This document shows, piece after piece, positions 1 through 6,446 of a stretch of DNA of 6,446 nucleotides. The notes under the pieces were generated by a model that had not been told where the DNA came from, did not search any database, and saw nothing but the letters and a program-made list of their open reading frames with translations. Position 1 is the first letter of the stretch. Every line of letters starts with the position of its first letter. A program made the position numbers and the translations under genes. Source of the DNA: Bacteroidales bacterium (GTDB lineage Bacteria; Bacteroidota; Bacteroidia; Bacteroidales; VadinHA17); assembly GCA_025455535.1 (NCBI GenBank), contig JALOMM010000086.1:1-6446 (forward strand), read 5' to 3'.

Positions 1-1
1 C

Positions 2-2272
2 TGCATAAGAGCCTGCAACGAGCTGCAGGCGGAACACGTTCTTGGCATTTACGGCAGAGGTTCAGAAAGCCGGATCATCAAGGGGAGTGACCAGAACTTC
101 ATTGACTCGCCATGTGTCTCATGCGGTGCCTGCGTACAGACATGTCCGACAAACGCACTCACCGACAGGTACGCATCCAAAACGGTTGCCGCCGACAGGA
201 CAGTCCGTACCACCTGCACCTATTGCGGGGTGGGATGTAACCTTGAGGTCAAGGTAAAGGATGAAGTGGTCAGGGCCATCCAGGCTCCTGTTGACAGCGA
301 AGCCAACAGAGGTCACACATGTCTCAAGGGAAGGTTCGCCTTCGAGTTTTATAACCATCCTGACAGGCTGAGGTCGCCGATGATCAGGAAGAATGGCAGG
401 CTGGAGGAGGTATCGTGGGAGGAGGCCTACTCCTATACCGCATCAAGGTTCAGGGAGATAAAGGAGAAGTACGGACCTGACGCTCTGGCGGGCATATCAT
501 CGGCCCGCTGTACCAATGAGGAGAACTACCTCATGCAGAAGTTCTTCAGAATCGTCATCGGTACGAATAATATTGACGGATGTGCCCGCGTATGTCATGC
601 TCCTACGGCCATGGGAATGCAATGGGCATATGGCACAGGCGCTGCCACCAACTCGATAGATGATCTCTACAGCACGGGATGCATCCTGCTCATCGGAGCA
701 AATCCGTCAGCAGCACACCCGGTCACCGGGGCACGGATAAAGGCTGTGGTAGAAGCCGGGGTCCCTCTCATTGTGATTGACCCGCTCAGGATCGAACTGG
801 CAAGACTGGCAAAATATCATCTTCAGATCAACCCCGGCACGAACGTGGCTGTGCTGAATATGTTTGCATACTATATCCTTTCTGAGGGGATGATCGATGA
901 ACGTTTCATCACCTCGCGTACCGAGGGCTGGGACGAGTTCAGCCATTACCTCCTTTCTCAGGACATCGATAAGCTTGAGAAAATATGCGGCGTAGACCGG
1001 GAGCTTGTCAGGGCTGCAGCATTGGAATATGCCTCTGCGAAGGCTGCGATGGAGTTTCATGGCCTTGGAGTGACCGAGCACTGGCAAGCGACGAAGGCCA
1101 TCACCCTCATTTCCAATATTGCGATGATGACAGGCAACATAGGCAAGCCTGGTGCGGGGGTGAACCCGCTCAGGGGACAGAATAACGTACAGGGTGCGGC
1201 AGACATGGGTGTGCAGCCCCACCAGGGCGCCGGGTATCTGTCTGTTACAAATCCTGAGAATATTGCCCTTTATACTGAATTCTACGGAGTCGAACACCCC
1301 TCGAAGGTCGGCTACCGTATCCCGGAGATGTTCGCAGCAGCAGCCAGGGGTGATCTGAAGGCTATGTGGATCATGGGCGAAGACCTTCTCCAGACTGACC
1401 CCAACACCTGCCACGTGAGAAGCTCGCTCGAGGGGCTGGAATTTCTAGTTGTTCAGGAGATTTTCATGACTGAGACCTCAAGGATCGCCGATGTGGTGTT
1501 CCCTGCATCATCATTCCTTGAAAAGGAGGGGACCTTCACCAACGGCGAGAGGAGGATACAAAGGGTGCAGAAGGTCGTTGAACCTCTTGAAGGGACAAAG
1601 CCCGACGGCCAGATAGTTGTTGACATGATGAACGTTATGGGATACAGGCAGAAAGGTTACGGTGCCGATGTCATTCTGAAAGAGATAGCCGGCATTGTAC
1701 CATTCTTCAGGGGGGTGAAGTGGGATGAGCTGGGTAACAACGGCAAACAGTGGCCGGTCAGGGAAGACGGTTCCGATACAAGGATACTGCACACCGATAC
1801 CTTCAAACGGGGGCTGGGCAAATTCCATTCATGGGACTTTGAGAAAACACCTGAACTGGCAGAACACGAAGATAAATATCCCTATATCCTAACTACCGGC
1901 AGGATTCTGGAACACTATAACAGCGGCACAATGACACGGCGAACGCCAAACAGGGAACTTGTGAAAGAGGATATACTCTATGTCCATCCGCATGACGCAA
2001 GGATCAAGGCAGTTGTCACGGGTGATTTCGTCAGGATCTTCTCGGCAAGAGGGATGACGACAATGAAGGTGCAGGTAACGGATATCGTCAAGCCGGGGGT
2101 CATCTATACGACCTTTCATTTTCCGGAGGCAGCAATAAACTTCCTAACCAGCAGCGTAGGCGATGAGTACACCCTCACCCCTGAATACAAGGTTGTAGCC
2201 GTTGACTTTGAAAAATCTCTTTACGGTATTTTCCGGAGGGCAGAATGCGTCTCTGAAATAAAAAATGATTGA
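2..2272 (+). CDS. fdhF: Formate dehydrogenase catalytic (alpha) subunit, molybdopterin/Fe-S, 5'-truncated by the window edge
   Basis: Catalytic subunit of a Mo/W-bis-MGD formate dehydrogenase, which interconverts formate and CO2; probably cytoplasmic. The frame is open from base 2, giving 756 visible residues (numbered here from base 2). Order seen: the end of a first ferredoxin cluster (Cys1, Cys5), a complete CxxCxxCxxxCP cluster (Cys38, 41, 44, 48), the molybdopterin-domain 4Fe-4S site (Cys72, 75, 79, 107) followed by the conserved Lys109, then CARVCHAP with metal-ligand Cys198 (codon TGT, 593-595) and His199. Next come LRGQNNVQGA with Arg391, and a C-terminal MGD-binding domain from about residue 626. 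Cys, His and Arg match Sec140, His141 and Arg333 of E. coli FdhF. The ferredoxin module resembles NAD-linked FdsA/FdhA types of about 900 residues, so roughly 140 N-terminal residues, probably 2Fe-2S and His-Cys3 cluster domains, may lie upstream. A GTG at 230 is internal, not the start. The electron-acceptor partner is not visible. Confidence 0.95.
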   Translation, partial: CIRACNELQAEHVLGIYGRGSESRIIKGSDQNFIDSPCVSCGACVQTCPTNALTDRYASKTVAADRTVRTTCTYCGVGCNLEVKVKDEVVRAIQAPVDSEANRGHTCLKGRFAFEFYNHPDRLRSPMIRKNGRLEEVSWEEAYSYTASRFREIKEKYGPDALAGISSARCTNEENYLMQKFFRIVIGTNNIDGCARVCHAPTAMGMQWAYGTGAATNSIDDLYSTGCILLIGANPSAAHPVTGARIKAVVEAGVPLIVIDPLRIELARLAKYHLQINPGTNVAVLNMFAYYILSEGMIDERFITSRTEGWDEFSHYLLSQDIDKLEKICGVDRELVRAAALEYASAKAAMEFHGLGVTEHWQATKAITLISNIAMMTGNIGKPGAGVNPLRGQNNVQGAADMGVQPHQGAGYLSVTNPENIALYTEFYGVEHPSKVGYRIPEMFAAAARGDLKAMWIMGEDLLQTDPNTCHVRSSLEGLEFLVVQEIFMTETSRIADVVFPASSFLEKEGTFTNGERRIQRVQKVVEPLEGTKPDGQIVVDMMNVMGYRQKGYGADVILKEIAGIVPFFRGVKWDELGNNGKQWPVREDGSDTRILHTDTFKRGLGKFHSWDFEKTPELAEHEDKYPYILTTGRILEHYNSGTMTRRTPNRELVKEDILYVHPHDARIKAVVTGDFVRIFSARGMTTMKVQVTDIVKPGVIYTTFHFPEAAINFLTSSVGDEYTLTPEYKVVAVDFEKSLYGIFRRAECVSEIKND

Positions 2273-2285
2273 TTTTTGCTATGTG

Positions 2286-2301
2286 CCCCTAAAAATAGGG
2301 G
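2286..2301. promoter_or_regulatory. Perfect palindrome CCCCTA-AAAA-TAGGGG upstream of glnN, candidate operator
   Basis: A 6-bp perfect inverted repeat with a 4-base A loop starts 13 bases after the formate dehydrogenase stop codon. G residues continue past the right arm to 2304 and run into TATATT. No T-run follows the right arm, so it does not look like an intrinsic terminator on the + strand. Its right half, GGGGGTAT (2300-2307), recurs at 2352-2359. The placement suggests a binding site for a regulator of glnN; the regulator is unknown, and this role is inferred. Confidence 0.4.
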
Positions 2302-2351
2302 GGGTATATTTAAAAAGTTAATAATATTTTAATAAAATACCAATAATTCCA

Positions 2352-2360
2352 GGGGGTATT
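2352..2360 (+). promoter_or_regulatory. Second GGGGGTATT block, overlapping the expected -33 position of the glnN promoter
   Basis: GGGGGTATT here repeats the right half of the palindrome at 2286-2301; the two G-blocks begin exactly 52 bp apart (2300 and 2352), close to five helical turns. The block sits 13 bp before the TAnnTTTG element, covering the region where a Bacteroidetes -33 TTTG would be expected; no TTTG is present there. A weak flanking symmetry is visible (TACC at 2338-2341, GGTA at 2355-2358). This fits a regulator site that replaces or covers the -33 element. The evidence is positional only. Confidence 0.3.
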
Positions 2361-2373
2361 CTGTAAAATGATC

Positions 2374-2381
2374 TATTTTTG
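2374..2381 (+). promoter_or_regulatory. Bacteroidetes-type -7 promoter element (TATTTTTG) for glnN
   Basis: TATTTTTG matches the Bacteroidetes -7 consensus TAnnTTTG at every fixed position. It predicts a transcription start near 2386-2388, with a leader of only about 10-12 nt before the ATG at 2398. It lies downstream of the in-frame ATG at 2368, so that ATG would not be in a transcript from this promoter. There is no matching -33 TTTG. An 8-base motif with six fixed positions can occur by chance in AT-rich DNA, so confidence is moderate. Confidence 0.5.
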
Positions 2382-2397
2382 TCAAAAAAATAAGATC

Positions 2398-4587
2398 ATG
2401 GCAGAATTACGTTTCAGTGCATTAAAGGAGTTATTTACCAGGGAGCCTGTTGAGGTTCTGTTGCCTAAGGAGACTGTATCGACATACTTTGCAGTCAATG
2501 TTTTTGACAAGCTCAAGATGGAACGCTATCTCTCGAAGGAGGCATTCCGGGCAGTAATGACTGCGATCGACGAGGGGACACCCATCACCAGGCAGATAGC
2601 TGACCAGGTAGCTACAGGGATGCAGGCCTGGGCGATGGAGAGGGGAGTGACCCATTTTACTCACTGGTTTCATCCTCTCACTGATGCCACTGCTGAGAAG
2701 CATGATTCTTTCATAGGGAGGGGAGAGAGAGGAACAATGATAGAGATATTCTCCGGGGAGGTGCTTGTTCAGCAGGAGCCTGACGCCTCCAGCTTTCCCA
2801 GCGGAGGCATAAGAAACACTTTCGAGGCGCGCGGCTATACAGCATGGGATGTCTCCTCGCCGGCATTCATCGTGGGCACCACACTGTGCATACCGACAGT
2901 CTTTGTTTCTTACACCGGAGAGGCACTTGACTATAAGACTCCCCTGCTCCGTTCTCTTGCAGCACTCGACCATGCTGCAGTGGAGGTGTGCCACCTCTTT
3001 GACAAGGATGTGAAGAAGGTTATTGCGACACTGGGCTGGGAGCAGGAATACTTTCTCATTGACGAGGCGCTCTATTATGCACGCCCTGACCTCATGCTTG
3101 CTGACCGTACCCTGATGGGACATCCTTCTTCCAAGGATCAGCAGCTCTCTGACCATTACTTCGGATCAATTCCTGAAAGAGTAAAGGCATTCATGAGAGA
3201 GTTCGAGTACGAGGCTTACAAGCTTGGCATACCTGTTAAGACACGCCATAATGAAGTGGCACCCAACCAGTTCGAGTGTGCTCCGGTATATGAGGAAGCT
3301 AACCTCGCTGTCGACCACAATCAGCTTATCATGGATGTGATGCGCAGGGTGGCACGCAAACATAAGTTCCGCGTCCTGTTCCACGAAAAGCCCTTTGCCG
3401 AGGTCAACGGCTCAGGCAAGCACAGCAACTGGTCAATGGCTACCGACACTGGCATAAACCTCCTCTCTCCGGGAAAGAATCCCAAGAGCAATATGCAGTT
3501 CCTGACATTCCTTATAAATGTTGTCAAGGCTGTGAATGATAACCAGGAACTGCTGAGGGCCAGCGTGATGAATGAGAATAACTCTTACAGGCTCGGCGGG
3601 CATGAAGCTCCTCCGGCAATAATCTCAGTCTTTCTTGGTACCTATCTCTCCGGAATTCTGGAAGATATTGCCAGCAAGGTTAAAGACAAGAAGATGACAC
3701 CGCAGGAGAAGACTGAAATAAAGCTTGGTCTTGGCAAGATACCGGAGATACTCCTTGACAACACTGACCGCAACCGCACCTCCCCCTTTGCTTTCACCGG
3801 CAACCGGTTCGAGTTCAGGGCTGTCGGATCATCAGCAAACTGCAGCTCGGCAATGATAGTACTCAATGCAGCCGTAACCCGCCAGTTGCGGGCCTTCACC
3901 CAGGAGGTAAGTGTACTGACTGACAAGGGAAGGAAGAAGGATGAAGCTATATTCCAGGTTCTGAAAAAATATATAATTGATTCTGAGCGCATCAGGTTTG
4001 AGGGCGACGGTTACAGTGATGAATGGCACCGTGAGGCCAAGCGGAGAGGGCTCTCGTCAGAGATGAGTGTTCCCCTGACCCTGAAATCGTATGTAAACAG
4101 CTCATCACGTGAGACTCTGCTGGGAACGGGTGTTTTCACGGAGCGCGAGCTCGAGAGCAGGCTCGAGGTCGAGCTGGAGAAGTTTACAAAGAAGGTTCAG
4201 ATAGAGGCCCGCGTCCTTGGCGATCTGGCAATCAACCATATCATCCCTATCGCTGTCGGTTATATGACCACCCTGATTGAAAATGTCAGGGGGCTGCGTG
4301 ATATATTTGACGACAATGACTACATGAGGCTCGCCGGAGCACGTAAGGAGCTCATAGTAAGTATTTCCGATCATATATCCATGATCAAGAAACTGGTCGG
4401 AGACATGATAGAGGAGCGGAGGAAAGCCAACGTCATTGAAGACCCGTTCAGGAAGGCTGTGGCTTATGAGAGCAGGGTAAAGCCCTACCTGGGAGAGATA
4501 AGAAACCATATTGACAAGCTTGAGCTTGTCGTTGACAATGAGATGTGGCCTCTGCCCAAATACCGTGAGCTGCTGTTTACGAGGTAG
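2398..4587 (+). CDS. glnN: Type III glutamine synthetase
   Basis: Cytoplasmic enzyme that forms glutamine from glutamate, ammonium and ATP, the entry step of nitrogen assimilation. The 729 residues fit the GSIII family (about 730), much longer than GSI or GSII. Visible features: a GSIII N-terminal domain opening with MAELRFSALKEL; WEQEYF at 214-219 (metal-ligand glutamates); RHNEVAPNQFE at 283-293; DHNQ at 306-309; HEKPF then NGSGKHSNWS at 337-346 (substrate and nucleotide region); and NRTSPFAFTGNRFEFR at 459-474. A long charged helical C-terminal part, typical of type III, follows. The start at 2398 is preferred over the in-frame ATG at 2368: GSIII proteins begin close to this point, the extra ten residues look non-conserved, and the likely promoter lies between the two. 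No Shine-Dalgarno is seen, only the A-rich run at 2384-2390, which is normal in Bacteroidetes. The gene is probably transcribed alone and nitrogen-regulated (inferred). Confidence 0.97.
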   Translation: MAELRFSALKELFTREPVEVLLPKETVSTYFAVNVFDKLKMERYLSKEAFRAVMTAIDEGTPITRQIADQVATGMQAWAMERGVTHFTHWFHPLTDATAEKHDSFIGRGERGTMIEIFSGEVLVQQEPDASSFPSGGIRNTFEARGYTAWDVSSPAFIVGTTLCIPTVFVSYTGEALDYKTPLLRSLAALDHAAVEVCHLFDKDVKKVIATLGWEQEYFLIDEALYYARPDLMLADRTLMGHPSSKDQQLSDHYFGSIPERVKAFMREFEYEAYKLGIPVKTRHNEVAPNQFECAPVYEEANLAVDHNQLIMDVMRRVARKHKFRVLFHEKPFAEVNGSGKHSNWSMATDTGINLLSPGKNPKSNMQFLTFLINVVKAVNDNQELLRASVMNENNSYRLGGHEAPPAIISVFLGTYLSGILEDIASKVKDKKMTPQEKTEIKLGLGKIPEILLDNTDRNRTSPFAFTGNRFEFRAVGSSANCSSAMIVLNAAVTRQLRAFTQEVSVLTDKGRKKDEAIFQVLKKYIIDSERIRFEGDGYSDEWHREAKRRGLSSEMSVPLTLKSYVNSSSRETLLGTGVFTERELESRLEVELEKFTKKVQIEARVLGDLAINHIIPIAVGYMTTLIENVRGLRDIFDDNDYMRLAGARKELIVSISDHISMIKKLVGDMIEERRKANVIEDPFRKAVAYESRVKPYLGEIRNHIDKLELVVDNEMWPLPKYRELLFTR

Positions 4588-4642
4588 CCTTGACAGGTGG
4601 CAATAATTAAGGGGCTGCATCGTTAAGATTAATAACAATCAT

Positions 4643-4650
4643 TACTTTTG
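4643..4650 (+). promoter_or_regulatory. Bacteroidetes-type -7 promoter element (TACTTTTG) for the PorE-like gene
   Basis: TACTTTTG matches TAnnTTTG fully and lies in the 85-bp gap after glnN. It predicts a start near 4655-4657, giving a leader of about 16-18 nt to the ATG at 4673 but only about 4-6 nt to the in-frame ATG at 4661. No clear -33 TTTG is found at the expected distance (around 4620-4626). No convincing terminator for glnN is visible in this gap, so read-through from glnN is also possible. Confidence 0.45.
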
Positions 4651-4664
4651 CATTAAACGAATGC
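4650..4664. repeat. Short inverted repeat GCATT-aaacg-AATGC at the predicted transcription start
   Basis: Two perfect 5-base arms separated by 5 bases overlap the last base of the TACTTTTG element, the predicted transcription start and the ATG at 4661. The position suits a small repressor site. Arms this short occur often by chance, and no second copy is seen in the window. Confidence 0.2.
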
Positions 4665-4672
4665 GGCACCGT

Positions 4673-6446
4673 ATGAATAATAGTTTTTTCCGGCTTGTGG
4701 CTCTTTTACTGCTTATCCCGCTGGCTCTCAACGCGCAGAAGCAGAAATCGGAACGGGCCTATGCAGCATTTCAGGCGGGAACCTACTATGAGGCCATCGA
4801 CCTCTTCAAGGATGTCTACTCCAAGACCCGTGACAAACAGGTCAAGGCTGAGATGGTCTTTATGGTGTCAGAGTGCTACAGGCTCGTCAACGACCCAAAG
4901 AATGCCGAGTTGTGGTACAAGAAAGCGGTAAAGTCGGCTTTCCCCAGGCCTGAGGCACAATACTGGCTTGCTGAGAGTATGAAGAAGCTGGGCCGCTATC
5001 CCCAGGCTATTGAGGAGTTCAGGAAATACCGTCAGCTCGTTCCGGGTGACCCGCGTACCGAGCAGGAGATAAGGGCATGCGAGCTGGCAATGGAGTGGCT
5101 TTCGTCTCCGGAAGCATACAAGGTAGAGGAACTCAGGGAGGTCAATTCAAAAGACTCAGACTTCAGCCCGTCATTTGCCCGCGACGATTACGGACTGGTA
5201 TGGTTCACCTCATCGAGGGACGATGCCGAGGGGAATAAGGAACACGGGGCTACCGGTCAGAATTTTACCGATATTTTTGAGACCAGGCTCGATAAGAAAG
5301 GCAAATGGAGCACCCCTGTGCCTGTCAGTTATCTGAACAGTGAGTTTGAAGAAGGGGCACCGTCATTCACGGCTGACTTTACCGAGGTGTTCTTCACCCG
5401 GTGCGAGGCCGGCAAACGTGAGAACAAGGGATGCGTCATAATGTATTCGATGCGCGAAGGGACCCAGTGGTCGGAGCCCGAAAAGATTGAGATCCTTGCT
5501 GACTCACTCGTCGCGGCACATCCGGCTGTCACCCCGGACGGATCAACACTCTATTTTGTGTCTGATATCCCCGGAGGCTTCGGAGGGAAGGACATCTACC
5601 TTTCAACAAGAAAATCTGCAGGCAACTCATGGTCGCGGCCTGAAAATGCCGGGCCTGATATCAACACGCGGGGAAATGAGTTGTTCCCGTACATGCGTGA
5701 CAACGGCATACTGTATTTTGCCTCAGACGGTCATATAGGGATGGGAGGGCTCGATATCTTCAGGGCCGTGCCTCAGACGGGAGGCAGATGGCTTGTCCAG
5801 AACATGAGGCCACCGATCAACTCAAATGCTGACGACTTCGGCATAACCTTCGAGAGAGAGGCGGAGAGGGGGCTTTTCAGCTCGGCGCGCAAAGGGAGGG
5901 GAGCAGATGATCTTTTCTCCTTTGAGATGCCACCGCTGGTTTTCAGTATCACCGGGCTGGTAAAGGATGAGAAGACAGGTCAGCCTGTGCCGGCCGCCAC
6001 CGTACAACTCATCGCCAGTGACGGGGCAAACATGCAGGCAGAGACGGGCAGCGCGGGCGACTTCAAGTTCAGCCTGCGGCCGGAGGTTGATTATATCTTC
6101 CTTGCGTCGGCAAAAGGTTACCTTAACGGCAAGGAGAAAGAGACCACCCGCGGTCAGGACAAGAGCCGCGAATTCATGGCCACCATCGTTCTTACACCCA
6201 TTGACAGGCCTATCGAACTTCCGAACATTTTCTACGACTTCGGCAAATGGGATCTGCGTCCCGAATCGATGGTGTCACTCGATAAGCTGGTAGAGACACT
6301 GAATGATAACCCGAATATCACAATTGAACTGATGTCACACACTGACTCGCGTGACACCGAGGAATATAACCTCGATCTGTCCCAGAAAAGAGCACAGTCA
6401 GTTGTTGAGTATCTCATCGCCAAAGGTATTGAAAGAGAAAGACTCA
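4673..6446 (+). CDS. PorE-like OmpA-family protein (TPR, PD40 propeller, CRD, OmpA-C), 3'-truncated by the window edge
   Basis: Secreted envelope protein, 591 complete codons with no stop before the edge. Order: type I signal peptide (1-21, hydrophobic core LVALLLLIPLAL, likely cut ALNA|Q); about three TPR helix pairs (27-126); five WD40/PD40-like blades beginning near 163, 226, 283, 336 and 387 (PSF...FTSSR and TPDG..LYFVSD-type repeats); a carboxypeptidase-regulatory-like beta domain (424 to about 505, ITGLVKDEKTGQPVPAA); and an OmpA-C domain from about 518 (IFYDFGKWDL, SHTDSRD). Asp558 and Arg573 have the 15-residue spacing of the diaminopimelate-binding Asp/Arg pair in OmpA, so peptidoglycan binding is likely. 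P. gingivalis PorE (PG1058), a type IX secretion protein, has the same domain order; one of the many Bacteroidetes OmpA/PD40 paralogues is the alternative. Unlike PorE, no lipobox Cys follows the signal peptide. Perhaps 50-80 C-terminal residues are missing. ATG 4661 is an in-frame alternative start, adding MRHR. Confidence 0.88.
   Translation, partial: MNNSFFRLVALLLLIPLALNAQKQKSERAYAAFQAGTYYEAIDLFKDVYSKTRDKQVKAEMVFMVSECYRLVNDPKNAELWYKKAVKSAFPRPEAQYWLAESMKKLGRYPQAIEEFRKYRQLVPGDPRTEQEIRACELAMEWLSSPEAYKVEELREVNSKDSDFSPSFARDDYGLVWFTSSRDDAEGNKEHGATGQNFTDIFETRLDKKGKWSTPVPVSYLNSEFEEGAPSFTADFTEVFFTRCEAGKRENKGCVIMYSMREGTQWSEPEKIEILADSLVAAHPAVTPDGSTLYFVSDIPGGFGGKDIYLSTRKSAGNSWSRPENAGPDINTRGNELFPYMRDNGILYFASDGHIGMGGLDIFRAVPQTGGRWLVQNMRPPINSNADDFGITFEREAERGLFSSARKGRGADDLFSFEMPPLVFSITGLVKDEKTGQPVPAATVQLIASDGANMQAETGSAGDFKFSLRPEVDYIFLASAKGYLNGKEKETTRGQDKSREFMATIVLTPIDRPIELPNIFYDFGKWDLRPESMVSLDKLVETLNDNPNITIELMSHTDSRDTEEYNLDLSQKRAQSVVEYLIAKGIERERL

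Noticed and set aside
593..595. Possible selenocysteine at the formate dehydrogenase active site
   Set aside because: The codon is TGT (Cys), not TGA, so no recoding is needed.
707..1414. 235-codon open frame on the minus strand
   Set aside because: It lies wholly inside the formate dehydrogenase gene, antisense to conserved molybdopterin domains, and its translation has no recognisable domain; it is a shadow of the coding strand.
2286..2301. Palindrome read as an intrinsic terminator of formate dehydrogenase
   Set aside because: The right arm is followed by GGGTATATT rather than a T-run, so it fails the usual pattern.
2431..3156. 241-codon open frame on the minus strand
   Set aside because: It is antisense to the conserved N-terminal half of glnN and is rich in Cys, Arg, His and Leu without domain character; a shadow frame.
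4150..4167. Two CTCGAG copies separated by 6 bases inside glnN
   Set aside because: Explained by coding for a charged helix (ERELESRLEVELEK) with repeated Leu-Glu codons.
4590..4595. TTGACA, a perfect sigma-70-type -35 box after glnN
   Set aside because: There is no -10-like hexamer 16-18 bp downstream, and this lineage appears to use TAnnTTTG promoters; probably chance.
4585..4615. Possible hairpin AGCCTT / AAGGGGCT just after the glnN stop
   Set aside because: The arms pair only with a two-base bulge, the loop is long and no T-run follows.
4105..4638. 177-codon minus-strand open frame reaching into the gap after glnN
   Set aside because: Almost all of it is antisense to the glnN 3' end, and the translation resembles no family I recognise.

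Overview
The window most likely comes from the chromosome of an anaerobic member of the Bacteroidota (Bacteroidetes), probably Bacteroidales-like. Three things point there: a type III glutamine synthetase of about 730 residues, an OmpA-family protein with the TPR / beta-propeller / CRD / OmpA-C architecture of the type IX secretion protein PorE, and two intergenic matches to the Bacteroidetes -7 promoter element TAnnTTTG. Base composition looks even and moderate, and I see no mobile elements, tRNA or rRNA genes, or CRISPR repeats. Coding density is high, and all three genes read on the + strand.

Region 1 (2-2272) is the 3' part of a large molybdopterin formate dehydrogenase catalytic subunit. 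It enters the window already open, inside an N-terminal ferredoxin-like module. All expected active-site residues are present, with Cys (not selenocysteine) as the metal ligand.

Region 2 (2273-2397) is an AT-rich intergenic stretch holding a perfect 6-bp palindrome, a repeated GGGGGTAT block whose copies lie 52 bp apart, and a TAnnTTTG promoter match. That promoter falls between two candidate start codons of the next gene and favours the second.

Region 3 (2398-4587) is a complete type III glutamine synthetase (glnN). Region 4 (4588-4672) is a short intergenic stretch with another TAnnTTTG match and a small inverted repeat. Region 5 (4673-6446) is a secreted PorE-like OmpA-family protein that runs off the right edge.

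The three genes look functionally separate: formate/CO2 redox metabolism, ammonium assimilation, and the cell envelope or protein secretion. Each of the last two seems to have its own promoter, so this is a run of co-oriented units rather than one operon. I found no convincing undescribed system. The most informative signals are the layout of the glnN control region and the lack of a lipobox in the PorE-like protein.
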